64,000 nucleotides of DNA, taken from NCBI GenBank assembly GCA_900470285.1, contig UCAG01000003.1, positions 434,001-498,000 on the forward strand, in the 5' to 3' direction. Position numbers and translations under genes: made by a program. The number at the start of each line of letters is the position of its first letter. The stretch's first letter is position 1. A model generated the notes under the pieces. It was given only the letters and a program-made list of their open reading frames with translations. It had not been told where the DNA came from and did no database searches. This DNA comes from Hyphomicrobiales bacterium (lineage in GTDB: Bacteria > Pseudomonadota > Alphaproteobacteria > Rhizobiales > Rhizobiaceae). Of the stretch, positions 1 to 9,942 are shown piece by piece.

Positions 1-171
1 AGGACTGACGGGTGCTGTATCGCGCGGTTGCTGCACCATTTTATGTGCCGGCACGCGAACAACAATCTCTGACGTCACCGGACTGACAGTTTTCACAAGC
101 ACCAGCATCAGCCCGTAAATACAGGCAGAAATCAGAGCCAGAATGATAATCAGGCGGGTGAGGGTTGGCAT
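1..171 (-). CDS. Small inner-membrane protein, partial (runs off the left edge)
   Basis: Reading leftward from an ATG at 171 the frame stays open for 57 codons to the window edge. The visible part starts MPTLTRLIIILAL, has one hydrophobic segment at about residues 5-27, and continues as a polar stretch with VVRVPAHKM. This resembles a short single-span protein that I recall lying next to lpdA in rhizobial genomes, sometimes annotated as a histidine kinase without showing kinase domains. No catalytic motif is visible. It lies downstream of lpdA on the same strand, separated by a terminator. No strong Shine-Dalgarno sequence precedes the ATG, so the start is likely but not certain. Function unknown. 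Confidence 0.55.
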   Translation of the reverse strand, partial: MPTLTRLIIILALISACIYGLMLVLVKTVSPVTSEIVVRVPAHKMVQQPRDTAPVSP

Positions 172-249
172 AAAGGTAACAGTGCTTTCACAGTGGCAGA
201 GATATTTGGTGCTATTGTGCCCTGATAATCTCAATAAAGCCTAACCAAA

Positions 250-289
250 TTCGATCTGAAAAAGAAAAGGCCCGGTAAAAACCGGGCCT
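250..289 (-). terminator. Rho-independent terminator of lpdA
   Basis: A 9-bp perfect stem (AGGCCCGGT 268-276 with ACCGGGCCT 281-289) and AAAA loop is followed on the minus strand by TTTTCTTTTTC. It lies 37 bp after the lpdA stop codon. Confidence 0.85.
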
Positions 290-325
290 CGTATTTTATG
301 TAATCCGCAGATTACGTAGAACCAA

Positions 326-1732
326 TTACATATGAATTGGTTTGTCGTAAGTTGCCATTGCTGATTCACGAACAGCTTCCGACATGGTCGGATGTGCATG
401 GCAGGTACGAGCCAGATCTTCGGAAGAGCCGCCAAACTCCATCAAAACGGTCAGTTCGTGGATCATTTCACCGGCATTGTAGCCGAGGATATGAGCGCCG
501 AGAACTTTGTCAGTTGCTTTGTCAGCCAGAATTTTCACAAAACCGTCTGTGTGCTGCATTGCACGTGCACGGCCGTTGGCTGTGAACGGGAATTTGCCGA
601 CTTTATATTCAATACCAGCAGCTTTCAGCTCTTCTTCGGTTTTACCGACAGAAGCAACTTCCGGCTGGGTGTAAACAACGCTCGGGATCACATCAAAATT
701 GACGTGACCTTTCTGACCGGCGATGATTTCTGCAACTGCAACGCCTTCATCTTCGGCTTTGTGCGCCAGCATCGGGCCTTTAACCACGTCGCCGATCGCA
801 TAAATGCCGGCTACATTTGTCTGCCAATGATCGTTGATCGCAACGCGGCCGCGTTCATCAAGAGCAACACCGGCTTCAGCCAGACCCAGACCATCAGTGT
901 AAGGACGACGGCCGGTCGAAATCAGAACGGCTTCAGCTTCAAGGGTAACAGCATCGCCGCCTTTAACAGGTTCGAAAGTAACCTTGGCGCCATTGCCGGA
1001 TTTTTCAACAGCTGTCACTTTGGCGCTGAGTTTGAAATCAATGCCCTGTTTAGCCAGCATACGCTGGAACTGCTTGGAAACTTCGCCATCCATGCCGCCG
1101 AGGATCTTGTCGAGATACTCGACAACAGTCACTTTGGCACCCAGACGCGACCATACGGAGCCGAGTTCCAGACCGATAACGCCGCCGCCGACAACAACCA
1201 GAGTTTCAGGCACTTTGGTGAATTCCAGCGCGCCGGTTGAAGAAACAATGACTTTTTCGTCAATATCAACATTAACGCCCGGAATACCGGCAACATCGGA
1301 ACCGGTGGCGATGATAATGTTTTTGGTTTCTAGTTCTTTGACAGAACCGTCTTCAGCAGTGACAGAAACTTTGCCTGCAGCAACAACTTTACCAAAACCG
1401 GTGAAAGCTTCGATCTTGTTTTTCTTGAACAGGAATTCAACGCCGGTGGTGTTGGCTTTAACAGTTGTTACTTTGTGCGCCAGCATTTTTTCGAGGTTCA
1501 GCTTTGGTGCGCTGACTTCAACGCCGAGCGCGTCAAAAGAATGACCGGCTTCAGCAAAAACTTCAGAAGCGTGCAGCAATGCCTTTGAAGGGATACAGCC
1601 GACATTGAGGCAGGTGCCGCCGAAAGTGCTGCGTTTTTCAACAACGGCAACTTTCAGGCCGAGCTGGGCAGCTTTGATAGCTGCAACATAACCGCCAGGG
1701 CCGGTACCGATAACAACGACATCATAAGACAT
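326..1732 (-). CDS. lpdA: Dihydrolipoyl dehydrogenase (E3)
   Basis: Cytoplasmic FAD enzyme that reoxidises the dihydrolipoyl arm of 2-oxo acid dehydrogenase complexes, passing electrons to NAD+. The 468-residue protein has the usual family length. An FAD-binding GTGPGG lies at residues 9-14, the redox disulfide is C41-x4-C46 in GGTCLNVGCIPSK, a second GGGVIG nucleotide motif lies near residue 182, and the C-terminal catalytic pair is H447 and E452 in HPTMSE. It lies 2.8 kb downstream of sucB on the same strand but is separated by a terminator and two other genes. It therefore has its own transcription unit and may serve several complexes, including OGDH encoded here. Confidence 0.97.
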   Translation of the reverse strand: MSYDVVVIGTGPGGYVAAIKAAQLGLKVAVVEKRSTFGGTCLNVGCIPSKALLHASEVFAEAGHSFDALGVEVSAPKLNLEKMLAHKVTTVKANTTGVEFLFKKNKIEAFTGFGKVVAAGKVSVTAEDGSVKELETKNIIIATGSDVAGIPGVNVDIDEKVIVSSTGALEFTKVPETLVVVGGGVIGLELGSVWSRLGAKVTVVEYLDKILGGMDGEVSKQFQRMLAKQGIDFKLSAKVTAVEKSGNGAKVTFEPVKGGDAVTLEAEAVLISTGRRPYTDGLGLAEAGVALDERGRVAINDHWQTNVAGIYAIGDVVKGPMLAHKAEDEGVAVAEIIAGQKGHVNFDVIPSVVYTQPEVASVGKTEEELKAAGIEYKVGKFPFTANGRARAMQHTDGFVKILADKATDKVLGAHILGYNAGEMIHELTVLMEFGGSSEDLARTCHAHPTMSEAVRESAMATYDKPIHM

Positions 1733-1804
1733 TGCTTAATCCTTTTAACTCTTTTTAAGTCCGCTCAGGCAGGGGATTTCTGCATGAAGACAAGGGTCGA
1801 TCTT

Positions 1805-2338
1805 TTACTCTTCGGGTGTGCAGGCTTTAAAGCGAAACACTTCCCAGTTCAGCGGTTCGGCCGGTTTGGCCGTTCCAAAATCATAACTGTCCAGCATACT
1901 GACGAAATCCGGCAGGAGGATCGCTGCGGCAGCCGGTTCATCATTGCGGGGCAGAAACTCTGCATCTGCACCATCTTTAAGCGCATATACTACGCCCTGC
2001 CAGATTGTGCAGTCATCAATTTCATCTTCAGCAGTCTCATCACCCGCACAATTATAGGTGATCATGGCTGTCGGGCGGGCTGCACCGTCTGTCCATTGCA
2101 CGGTGCCCTGTAATTTGAATTCAGGTTTTTCATTGGCAATGATGGTGAAACTGTTTCCTGACTGCTCATCGTCTTTTTGGACAGGGCTGAAAGTCAGTGT
2201 GTAATTCTGGTCTTTGTCAGAATAGGCGGCGCGGTTCTGCATACAGGCGGCTGAGGCAACGGCTGTGGCGGTCAGCAGAATCGTACAGCTTGCGAGACAG
2301 GTAATAGTCTTTTTGAAAATGGCTGATTTGATAGGCAT
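1805..2338 (-). CDS. Secreted hypothetical protein with four mature cysteines
   Basis: A 177-residue protein I do not recognise. Residues 1-30 form a typical Sec signal peptide (Lys-rich start, hydrophobic TCTILLTATAVA, then ASA before the predicted cut). The mature part holds four cysteines (C32 next to the cut, then in YNCAG, DDCTIW and FKACTP), consistent with two disulfides in the periplasm. There is an acidic stretch AGDETAEDEIDDC in the middle. It lies between lpdA and a LysE exporter on the same strand, 72 bp before lpdA. A lipoprotein reading is unlikely because the cysteine is not preceded by a normal lipobox. Confidence 0.7.
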   Translation of the reverse strand: MPIKSAIFKKTITCLASCTILLTATAVASAACMQNRAAYSDKDQNYTLTFSPVQKDDEQSGNSFTIIANEKPEFKLQGTVQWTDGAARPTAMITYNCAGDETAEDEIDDCTIWQGVVYALKDGADAEFLPRNDEPAAAAILLPDFVSMLDSYDFGTAKPAEPLNWEVFRFKACTPEE

Positions 2339-2405
2339 TGTTCCCTCACCGGGCTTTAAAAGTCTGATTTACACCATTGGCCTGAAATACGATGCGTACT
2401 TCTTT

Positions 2406-3065
2406 CTAATGGGCTTGCTGACTGGCCAGCTTAATTCCTAATCCGATAAATACCATACCGGTCACGCGATTAAACCATGCACCCAGAGCGAAAAAGCGTT
2501 TACGCACGGGTTCCAGCGTAAAGAACAAAGTCACAATTGCAAACCAGCCGATGACGACGATTGCGATCAGAATTCCGTAAATACCCTGAATTGCAGCCGG
2601 TGTTTCATGGCTGACAAGGGATGAGAACAGGGAGAGGAAAAACAACACGGCTTTCGGGTTCAGCGCATTGGTGATGAAACCCATAGTAAAGCAGCGTTTG
2701 GCCGAAATTGCCTTTTGTTGTGGTTGAGCAGCTTCGCCGTCTGTCTGAAGAATTTTATCTGCATCGGCTGCATTGAGCGGTTTTTCCCGCAGCGCCTTGA
2801 TGCCGAGATAAAACAAATAGGCAGCACCCGCCCATTTAATCAGCGAAAACAAAAACAGAGACTGGGATACGATCAGGCCGATACCGAGGATCGTATAGGA
2901 AATGTGGAACATCAGCGATGCGCCGATGCCAAGACTGGTGATGAAGGCTGCACGGCGGCCATGCACAATGCTCTGGCGCACAATCAGCGCGAAATCCGCA
3001 CCGGGTGCAACGAGCAGGATCACGAATACCGCCATCAGACCGGTGAATTCGATCACATACTGCAT
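2406..3065 (-). CDS. LysE/RhtB family amino-acid exporter
   Basis: A 219-residue integral membrane protein with about six hydrophobic segments. The family hallmark PGADFALIVRQSI near the N terminus is followed by ITSLGIGASLMFH, then LNPKAVLFFLSLF in the middle and a C-terminal NRVTGMVFIGLGIKLA. RhtB-type proteins export amino acids or derivatives such as homoserine, threonine or leucine. The substrate here cannot be read from sequence. It is monocistronic in appearance, starting about 60 bp after the sucB terminator. Confidence 0.9.
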   Translation of the reverse strand: MQYVIEFTGLMAVFVILLVAPGADFALIVRQSIVHGRRAAFITSLGIGASLMFHISYTILGIGLIVSQSLFLFSLIKWAGAAYLFYLGIKALREKPLNAADADKILQTDGEAAQPQQKAISAKRCFTMGFITNALNPKAVLFFLSLFSSLVSHETPAAIQGIYGILIAIVVIGWFAIVTLFFTLEPVRKRFFALGAWFNRVTGMVFIGLGIKLASQQAH

Positions 3066-3125
3066 GAGAGGCTCCGTGATATTAAAATATAAAAGCCATA
3101 GCGGCTTATAAAAGATGCAGTTGAA

Positions 3126-3153
3126 AAGAGCGCTGTCGGGAGACAGCGCTCTT
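3126..3153 (-). terminator. Terminator closing the mdh-suc operon
   Basis: A perfect 11-bp stem (AAGAGCGCTGT 3126-3136 with its complement 3143-3153) and 6-nt loop lies 10 bp after the sucB stop codon. On the minus strand it runs into TTTTCAAC, a short U-tract. It separates sucB from the LysE gene and lpdA. Confidence 0.75.
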
Positions 3154-3163
3154 AGTCAGTTTA

Positions 3164-4384
3164 TTACAGGTCGAGAACCAGACGTTCCGGATCTTCCAGG
3201 CTGTCCTTAACGCGAACGAGGAAGGTCACAGCTTCTTTGCCGTCTACGATACGGTGATCGTAGGACAGAGCCAGATACATCATCGGACGGATAACGATCT
3301 GACCGCCGACAACAACCGGACGTTCCTGAATTTTGTGCATGCCGAGAATACCGGACTGCGGTGCGTTCAGGATCGGGGAAGACATCAGGGAGCCGTATAC
3401 ACCACCGTTGGAGATGGTGAAGGTGCCGCCCTGCATATCAGCCATGGAAAGCTGACCGTCACGGGCTGCACGGCCGAGACGACCGATTTCTTTTTCGATT
3501 TCAGCAATCGACATCTGATCGGCATCACGAACAACAGGAACTACGAGACCCTTGTCTGTACCGACAGCAACGCCGACGTGAGCAAAGTTCTTGTAGATGA
3601 TGTCTGTGCCGTCGATTTCGGCATTAACAGCAGGAATTTCTTTCAGAGCGTGGGTTACAGCTTTGGTGAAGAAACCCATGAAGCCGAGCTTAACGCCGTG
3701 CTTTTTCTCAAAGATGTCTTTGTAGCGTGCACGCAGATCCATAACAGCCGACATGTCGACTTCGTTATAGGTGGTCAGCATGGCTGCAGTGTTCTGAGCA
3801 TCTTTCAGACGACGTGCAATGGTCTGACGCAGACGGGTCATTTTCACGCGTTCTTCACGTGGTGCATCACCGGCAGGGGAAGCAGGACGTGCGGCAGCGG
3901 CAGGAGCGGCTGCAGCCGGTGCTGTGCCTTTTGCCAGAGCGGCCAGAACATCGCCTTTGAGAACCTGACCACGCTTGCCGGAACCGTCAACCTGATCGCT
4001 GTTCAGGCCGGCTTCAGCCATCAGCTTGGCAGCTGCCGGAGCGGCTGGCATAGAAGAAGCGGTTGCAGCAGGAGCCGCAGCGGCTACAGGTGCGGCGGCT
4101 GGTGCCGGAGCAGCTGCAGGTTTTGTTGCAGGGGCAGCAGCTGCGCCCGATGCATCGATCTGACCGAGCAGGGCATCGAGACCAACATTGTCACCTTCCT
4201 GAGCGGTGATTTCTGTCAGAACGCCTGCAACTGGTGCCGGAACTTCGATAGAAACCTTATCGGTTTCCAGTTCAACCAATGGTTCATCAGCAGCAACAGT
4301 GTCGCCGACTTTTTTGAGCCATTTACCGATAGTTGCCTCTGTAACGGATTCCCCGAGGGTAGGAACGCGGATTTCGGTTGCCAT
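3164..4384 (-). CDS. sucB: 2-oxoglutarate dehydrogenase E2, dihydrolipoyl succinyltransferase
   Basis: Core acyltransferase of the 2-oxoglutarate dehydrogenase complex, moving succinyl from lipoyl-lysine to CoA. In the 406 residues an N-terminal lipoyl domain carries the lipoylated lysine K43 in ETDKVS. An Ala/Pro-rich hinge follows at about 75-112, then a peripheral-subunit binding domain (KLMAEAGL to [10 protein letters not shown], about 117-153) for E1/E3, another Ala-rich hinge, and the catalytic domain ending with the DHRIVDG motif (H376, D380). It is last in mdh-sucC-sucD-sucA-sucB, 79 bp after sucA, with a strong hairpin in the gap. Confidence 0.97.
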   Translation of the reverse strand: MATEIRVPTLGESVTEATIGKWLKKVGDTVAADEPLVELETDKVSIEVPAPVAGVLTEITAQEGDNVGLDALLGQIDASGAAAAPATKPAAAPAPAAAPVAAAAPAATASSMPAAPAAAKLMAEAGLNSDQVDGSGKRGQVLKGDVLAALAKGTAPAAAAPAAAARPASPAGDAPREERVKMTRLRQTIARRLKDAQNTAAMLTTYNEVDMSAVMDLRARYKDIFEKKHGVKLGFMGFFTKAVTHALKEIPAVNAEIDGTDIIYKNFAHVGVAVGTDKGLVVPVVRDADQMSIAEIEKEIGRLGRAARDGQLSMADMQGGTFTISNGGVYGSLMSSPILNAPQSGILGMHKIQERPVVVGGQIVIRPMMYLALSYDHRIVDGKEAVTFLVRVKDSLEDPERLVLDL

Positions 4385-4423
4385 GGTTTTATTTTCCCTG
4401 GATCTTTAATCTGAATGATAGGC

Positions 4424-4450
4424 GACCCGCTGAGGATAACTCAGCGGGTC
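4424..4450 (-). promoter_or_regulatory. Intercistronic hairpin between sucA and sucB
   Basis: A perfect 10-bp inverted repeat, GACCCGCTGA 4424-4433 and TCAGCGGGTC 4441-4450, with a 7-nt loop lies in the 79-bp sucA-sucB gap. There is no U-tract on the minus strand, so it is more likely an mRNA processing or stabilising structure than a terminator. Confidence 0.6.
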
Positions 4451-4463
4451 AGAAATTTAAATT

Positions 4464-7400
4464 TTAAGAACCGAGCGCATCTTCAAGGAAGGCTGCGAGC
4501 TGTTCAAGATGCTTGGACATCAGACCTGTTGCAGGCGATGCGGCAGCCGGACGGCCTGCATAGCGGGCACGCGGATATTTCGCATCAATATGTGCCAGAA
4601 CCCATTCCAGATAAGGTTCGATGAACGACCATGCGCCCATATTCTTCGGCTCTTCCTGACACCAGACGATTTCTGCGCCGCGGAAACGGGACAGTTCGTT
4701 GATGAGGGCTTTGGCCGGGAACGGATAAAGCTGTTCAACGCGCAGCAGGTAGATATCGTCGATACCGCGTTTTTCGCGCTCTTCGTAAAGATCGTAATAG
4801 ACCTTACCGGAGCAGAGAACCACGCGACGAATCTTGGCATCTTTCTGCAGCTTGATCGGCTGATCCTTGAGATATTGTGCATCATCCCACAGCAGACGGT
4901 GGAATGTGCTGTCTCCGGACAGTTCGCTCAGGGAAGAAATCGCACGCTTGTGACGCAGCAGGGATTTCGGTGTCATCATGATCAGCGGCTTACGGAAGTC
5001 GCGTTTCATCTGACGGCGCAGAATGTGGAAGTAGTTTGCCGGTGTCGTAACATTGGCAACCTGCATATTATCTTCCGCGCAAAGCTGCAGATAACGTTCC
5101 AGACGTGCGGACGAATGCTCAGGACCCTGACCTTCATAGCCGTGCGGCAGAAGGCAAACGAGACCGGACATACGCAGCCACTTACGCTCACCCGAAGAGA
5201 TGAACTGGTCGAATACAACCTGTGCACCGTTGGCGAAGTCACCGAACTGGGCTTCCCACAGTACCAATGCACGCGGATCGGTCAGCGAGTAACCATATTC
5301 GTAACCGAGCACGGCTTCTTCCGAAAGCATCGAGTTGATGGCTTCGTAAATCGCCTGACCCTTCTGAAGATTATTCAGAGGAATATAGCGGCTCTGGTTT
5401 TCCTGATCGTAAAGAACAGTGTGACGCTGCGAGAATGTACCGCGTTCCACGTCCTGACCGGAGAAACGGATCGGATGACCTTCGAGAGACAGCGAACCGA
5501 ATGCCAGCGATTCAGCAGTTGCCCAGTCGATGCCTTCACCGCTGTCGATCATTTTCGAGCGATTGTCGAGGAAGCGCTGAATGGTACGGTGTACGTTGAA
5601 GCCTTCAGGTGTTTCGGAAAGTTTCTTACCAATTTCCTTGAGGGTTTTCGCCGGTACGCCGGTTTTACCACGACGCTGTTCATCGGCATTGTCAGCTGTA
5701 CGCAGACCTGCCCATGCACCGTCAAGCCAGTCGGCTTTATTCGGCTTATAGTTCTGGCCGGCTTCGAATTCTGTTTCCAGCTTGTCGCGCCAGTCAGCTT
5801 TCATCTGGTCGATTTCGCCCTGAGTCAGAAGACCTTCGCCGATCAGTTTTTCACTGTAGAGCTGTACAGTGGTTTTGTGCTTGCGAATTTCTTTGTACAT
5901 CAAAGGCTGGGTGAACGCAGGCTCGTCGCCTTCGTTGTGACCGAAGCGGCGGTAGCAGAACATGTCTACAACAACCGGCTTATGGAAGGTCTGGCGGAAT
6001 TCAGTTGCAACTTTTGCAGCGAATACAACAGCTTCCGGATCATCGCCATTCACATGGAAAATCGGGGCTTCAATCATTTTCGCGACATCCGAAGGATATG
6101 GCGAAGAACGGGAGAAGGCCGGATTGGTGGTGAAACCGATCTGGTTATTGATGATGAAGTGAACGGTACCGGCAACGCGGTGACCGCGCAGACCCGACAG
6201 GCCGAGACACTCAGCAACCACGCCCTGACCGGCAAAAGCGGCATCACCATGCAGCAGCAGCGGCATGACTTTGGCGCGCTCGGACAGCGGCACGATTTCA
6301 TCACGGGTGCGGCCGGCCATCAGATCCTGCTTGGCGCGGGCTTTACCCATAACAACCGGATTAACGATTTCGAGATGCGAAGGGTTGGCTGTCAGCGACA
6401 GGTGAACGGAGTTGCCGTCAAATTCGCGGTCAGAAGACGCACCCAGATGGTATTTAACGTCGCCTGAACCTTCCACATCATCCGGCGCATAGGAGCCGCC
6501 TTTGAATTCGTGGAAAATAGCGCGGTGCGGCTTGCCCATAACTTGAGAAAGCACGTTCAGACGGCCACGGTGAGCCATACCGAAGATGATCTCTTTAACG
6601 CCCATGGAACCGCCGCGTTTGACGATCTGTTCAAGGGCAGGGATCAGGGATTCACCGCCGTCGAGACCGAAACGCTTGGTGCCTTTGTATTTCACATCGA
6701 TGAACTGTTCAAAGCCTTCAGCTTCGATCAGTTTGGACATGATGGCTTTCTTACCTTCCGGTGTGAAAGCAATGCTCTTATTGGCGCCTTCGATGCGTTC
6801 CTGAAGCCAGGCTTTTTCAGCCGGATCAGAAATGTGCATGAATTCAAAGCCGATTGTCGAGCAATAGGTGCGCTTCAGGATATCGAGCATTTCGCGCACG
6901 GTCGCATATTCGAGGCCGAGCACGTTGTCGATGAAGATTTTGCGGTCAAAATCTGCCGGTGAGAAACCGTAATTTTCCGGTGCCAGCTCGTTATGATCAT
7001 CCGGTTTTTCGGACAGCCCGAGCGGATCGAGATTGGCATGGAGGTGGCCGCGCATACGGTAAGCGCGGATCATCATGATCGCGCGAACGCTGTCGCGTGC
7101 TGCCTGTGTAATTTCTGCTTCAGACAGAGCCGGTGCAGCAGCTGCAGCTTTGCCGCCTTTGCCCTTCAGCTTGTCTGTGATGTGTTTTTCAACTTCTGCC
7201 CAGTTGCCGTCGAGAGCATTGGTCAGCTCATCTTTCGGCGTAACAGGCCAGTTGCTCTTTTCCCAGGATGCGCCGCGGGCATTTTCAAGCACATCTTGTC
7301 GGTTGTCACCGAGATTTGCGAAAAAATCGCGCCATTCTGCATTGACCGAATTCGGATCGGTTTCATATGCAGCATAGAGCTCCTCAATATAGTCGGCATT

Positions 7401-7481
7401 GCCGCCATAGAGAAACGAGGTCAGGGCGAAAACGTCATTGGCTTCTTCTTGCCGTGCCATTGTCCTTGCCGGAGTATCCAC
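4464..7481 (-). CDS. sucA: 2-oxoglutarate dehydrogenase E1 component
   Basis: Thiamine-diphosphate-dependent decarboxylase that commits 2-oxoglutarate to succinyl-CoA. The protein is 1005 residues from the GTG used here. Features in order are an N-terminal E2-binding helix region with FALTSFLYGG, GMAHRGRLNVL, the ThDP/Mg motif beginning GDAAFAGQG and ending NNQIGF, and the C-terminal transketolase-type half (EAQFGDFANGAQVV). The GTG at 7481 has AAGGAG 5 nt upstream. An ATG at 7460 (MARQEEAND) matches the usual start in relatives and also has AAGG close by, so the first seven residues are uncertain. It sits 263 bp after sucD, the widest gap inside the operon. Confidence 0.96.
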   Translation of the reverse strand: MDTPARTMARQEEANDVFALTSFLYGGNADYIEELYAAYETDPNSVNAEWRDFFANLGDNRQDVLENARGASWEKSNWPVTPKDELTNALDGNWAEVEKHITDKLKGKGGKAAAAAPALSEAEITQAARDSVRAIMMIRAYRMRGHLHANLDPLGLSEKPDDHNELAPENYGFSPADFDRKIFIDNVLGLEYATVREMLDILKRTYCSTIGFEFMHISDPAEKAWLQERIEGANKSIAFTPEGKKAIMSKLIEAEGFEQFIDVKYKGTKRFGLDGGESLIPALEQIVKRGGSMGVKEIIFGMAHRGRLNVLSQVMGKPHRAIFHEFKGGSYAPDDVEGSGDVKYHLGASSDREFDGNSVHLSLTANPSHLEIVNPVVMGKARAKQDLMAGRTRDEIVPLSERAKVMPLLLHGDAAFAGQGVVAECLGLSGLRGHRVAGTVHFIINNQIGFTTNPAFSRSSPYPSDVAKMIEAPIFHVNGDDPEAVVFAAKVATEFRQTFHKPVVVDMFCYRRFGHNEGDEPAFTQPLMYKEIRKHKTTVQLYSEKLIGEGLLTQGEIDQMKADWRDKLETEFEAGQNYKPNKADWLDGAWAGLRTADNADEQRRGKTGVPAKTLKEIGKKLSETPEGFNVHRTIQRFLDNRSKMIDSGEGIDWATAESLAFGSLSLEGHPIRFSGQDVERGTFSQRHTVLYDQENQSRYIPLNNLQKGQAIYEAINSMLSEEAVLGYEYGYSLTDPRALVLWEAQFGDFANGAQVVFDQFISSGERKWLRMSGLVCLLPHGYEGQGPEHSSARLERYLQLCAEDNMQVANVTTPANYFHILRRQMKRDFRKPLIMMTPKSLLRHKRAISSLSELSGDSTFHRLLWDDAQYLKDQPIKLQKDAKIRRVVLCSGKVYYDLYEEREKRGIDDIYLLRVEQLYPFPAKALINELSRFRGAEIVWCQEEPKNMGAWSFIEPYLEWVLAHIDAKYPRARYAGRPAAASPATGLMSKHLEQLAAFLEDALGS

Positions 7482-7613
7482 TCCGTCTCCTTATACCGGC
7501 CATACCGGAAAATCTTCCGGTCCCGTTTTAAGTTGCTGGTCTGTTGTCTCTGTCCTGAGAAATAGTGCGTTTGTACTGATTTCCAACAGAAACGGGCATA
7601 AGTTTTAGTCTAG

Positions 7614-7690
7614 CGAACCCGGTTCGGGGTTCAGGCGTGCCATGGGCCACGAACCGGGCTTTTTAGAGGCAGTCACGCAGTGCGACTGCC
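7614..7690 (-). promoter_or_regulatory. Two intercistronic hairpins between sucD and sucA
   Basis: The 263-bp sucD-sucA gap holds GGCAGTC 7668-7674 pairing with GACTGCC 7684-7690. It also holds a longer stem of CCCGGTTCG around 7619-7627 with CGAACCGGG around 7650-7658. Neither is followed by a U-tract on the coding (minus) strand. They could set relative sucCD and sucAB message levels by processing. No ORF fills this gap. Confidence 0.5.
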
Positions 7691-7713
7691 AATATTCTTT
7701 TAGTTCAAAGGGA

Positions 7714-7765
7714 TTAACCCCTGAGAACTTCAACCCAAAGGCAATTAGCCTTTGAGAACTTCAAC
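7714..7765. repeat. Direct repeat duplicating the 3' tail of sucD
   Basis: A 21-bp segment containing the last sucD codons and stop (7745-7765) is repeated 31 bp downstream at 7714-7734 with 18 of 21 bases the same. Both copies still read as VEVLKG/VEVLRG plus stop on the minus strand, but the second is out of frame with sucD and untranslated. Confidence 0.8.
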
Positions 7766-8647
7766 AAGTGTTTTGCCGAGCTGTGCAGGCGATGGGGAAA
7801 CGCGGATACCGGCTTCTTCCATAGCTGCAATCTTGTCTTCAGCACCACCCTTGCCGCCGGAGATAACAGCACCGGCGTGACCCATGGTGCGGCCTTCCGG
7901 AGCGGTACGACCGGCGATAAAGCCAACCATTGGCTTTGAACGGCCGCGCTTGGCTTCGTCTTTGAGGAACTGAGCTGCTTCTTCTTCAGCCGAACCACCG
8001 ATTTCACCGATCATAACGATCGATTTGGTATTGTCGTCTGCGAGGAACATTTCCAGCACGTCGATGAATTCTGTGCCTTTAACCGGATCGCCGCCGATAC
8101 CAACAGCGGTTGTCTGGCCGAGACCTTCATTGGAGGTCTGGAACACAGCTTCATAGGTCAGTGTACCGGAGCGGGAAACAACGCCGACCGAACCTTTTTT
8201 GAAGATGTTGCCTGGCATAATGCCGATTTTGCATTCTTCAGGGGTCAGGATGCCTGGGCAGTTAGGGCCGAGGAGGCGTGATTTTGAACGTTCCAGACGT
8301 TCTTTCACACGAACCATATCCATAACCGGAATACCTTCGGTGATGCAGACGATGAAGCCGACTTCAGCTTCGATTGCTTCGATGATGGCATCCGCTGCAC
8401 CTGCAGGCGGAACGTAGATTACGGACGCATCTGCACCGGTACGTTCTTTAGCTTCAGCAACAGTTGCAAAAATCGGCAGGTTTTCGCCCTTGGAACCGGT
8501 CCAGGTTTCGCCACCCTTTTTAGGGTGGATACCGCCGACCATCTGGGTGCCGTAATAGGCAAGAGCCTGTTCAGTGTGGAAAGTACCTGTCTTACCGGTC
8601 AGACCCTGAACGAGAATCTTGGTGTCCTTGTTTACAAGAATAGACAT
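7745..8647 (-). CDS. sucD: Succinyl-CoA synthetase (succinate-CoA ligase) alpha subunit
   Basis: CoA-binding subunit that carries the phosphohistidine intermediate in the reversible conversion of succinyl-CoA to succinate with nucleotide triphosphate formation. The 300 residues match the family length. An N-terminal CoA-binding Rossmann region ([13 protein letters not shown]) is followed by GPNCPG in the middle and the phosphorylated histidine, about H257, in MGHAGAVI. It is separated from sucC by only 3 bp, as expected for subunits made in equal amounts. A short duplication of its 3' end lies just downstream. Confidence 0.97.
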   Translation of the reverse strand: MSILVNKDTKILVQGLTGKTGTFHTEQALAYYGTQMVGGIHPKKGGETWTGSKGENLPIFATVAEAKERTGADASVIYVPPAGAADAIIEAIEAEVGFIVCITEGIPVMDMVRVKERLERSKSRLLGPNCPGILTPEECKIGIMPGNIFKKGSVGVVSRSGTLTYEAVFQTSNEGLGQTTAVGIGGDPVKGTEFIDVLEMFLADDNTKSIVMIGEIGGSAEEEAAQFLKDEAKRGRSKPMVGFIAGRTAPEGRTMGHAGAVISGGKGGAEDKIAAMEEAGIRVSPSPAQLGKTLVEVLKG

Positions 8648-8650
8648 GGA

Positions 8651-9847
8651 TCAATTTCCCTTCACTGCAGCAACGATTTTCTGTGCTGCATCGTCGAGAT
8701 CGTCAGCTGAAATAACATTCAGGCCGCTCTCGTTGATGATTTTCTTGCCAAGCTCAACATTGGTGCCTTCGAGACGAACGACCAGAGGAACTTTAAGGCC
8801 AACTTCTTTAACAGCTGCGATCACGCCTTCAGCGATAACGTCGCATTTCATAATGCCGCCGAAGATGTTCACGAGAATACCTTCAACAGCCGGATCAGCA
8901 GTGATGATCTTGAATGCAGCTGTTACTTTTTCTTTGGTAGCGCCGCCGCCAACATCGAGGAAGTTCGCTGGTTCTGCGCCGTAAAGCTTGATGATGTCCA
9001 TGGTTGCCATAGCAAGGCCGGCACCATTGACCATGCAGCCGATATTGCCGTCGAGGGCAACATAGGCCAGATCATGCTTGGAAGCTTCGATTTCTTTTTC
9101 GTCTTCTTCCGACAGATCGCGCAGTTCCTGAATGTCAGGATGACGGAACAGAGCATTGCCGTCGAAGGATACTTTGGCATCCAGTACGCGTACACGACCA
9201 TTGGTCATGACGATCAGCGGGTTGATTTCCAGAAGGCTCATGTCTTTTTCAACAAAAGCTTTGTAGAGAACCGGGAACAGAGCGATTGCATCTGCGCGGG
9301 CTTCGCCTTCGAGCTTCAGCGCGTCTGCAAGCTTCGCATTGTCTTCATCGGTCACGCCTTTGGCAGGATCGATTGCAACATTGATGATCTTTTCCGGTGT
9401 TTCTTCCGCAACAGCTTCAATGTCCATGCCACCTTCGGTGGAGACAACGAAAGCCGGACGGCCGTTGCTGCGGTCGATCAGCAGGGAGAGATACAGTTCG
9501 CGGTCAATATCCGCACCATCTTCGATGTAAAGACGGTTAACCTGCTTACCGGCAGGACCGGTCTGCTTGGTCACCAGAGTGTTGCCGAGCATTTCTTTAA
9601 CGTTCGCAACAACTTCTTCGATGGATTTGGCAAGACGCACGCCGCCTTTAGCATCGGCTGGCAGTTCTTTGAACTTACCTTTACCGCGGCCACCGGCATG
9701 GATCTGGCTCTTGACCACATAAAGCGGGCCAGGAAGGGTCTTTGCCCATTCTTCAGCCTGTTCAGCGGAGTAAACAGCCACGCCGTTGGCAATCGGTGCG
9801 CCGTAGGAGTGGAGCAGGCGCTTAGCCTGATATTCGTGAATATTCAT
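8651..9847 (-). CDS. sucC: Succinyl-CoA synthetase beta subunit (ADP-forming type)
   Basis: ATP-grasp subunit giving nucleotide specificity and succinate binding. At 398 residues it has normal length. It begins MNIHEYQAK as most family members do, has the ATP-grasp core with [14 protein letters not shown], the metal-binding LEINPL near residue 200, and the C-terminal CoA-ligase fold with [11 protein letters not shown]. It is located between mdh (152 bp upstream, with a hairpin in the gap) and sucD. Confidence 0.97.
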   Translation of the reverse strand: MNIHEYQAKRLLHSYGAPIANGVAVYSAEQAEEWAKTLPGPLYVVKSQIHAGGRGKGKFKELPADAKGGVRLAKSIEEVVANVKEMLGNTLVTKQTGPAGKQVNRLYIEDGADIDRELYLSLLIDRSNGRPAFVVSTEGGMDIEAVAEETPEKIINVAIDPAKGVTDEDNAKLADALKLEGEARADAIALFPVLYKAFVEKDMSLLEINPLIVMTNGRVRVLDAKVSFDGNALFRHPDIQELRDLSEEDEKEIEASKHDLAYVALDGNIGCMVNGAGLAMATMDIIKLYGAEPANFLDVGGGATKEKVTAAFKIITADPAVEGILVNIFGGIMKCDVIAEGVIAAVKEVGLKVPLVVRLEGTNVELGKKIINESGLNVISADDLDDAAQKIVAAVKGN

Positions 9848-9942
9848 CTGGTTGTCCTTTTAAGGGCGCTCCTGAAACCTGTGGTTTCAACTTGCGTTGA
9901 TAGACAGGCTTCGTGATTTTTATATGAAGTTCCAGAGACCAG

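Noticed and set aside
4509-6467. A 652-codon open frame on the plus strand opposite sucA
   Set aside because: It is entirely antisense to a clear 2-oxoglutarate dehydrogenase E1 gene, has no ribosome binding site or family motif, and arises from the codon bias of sucA.
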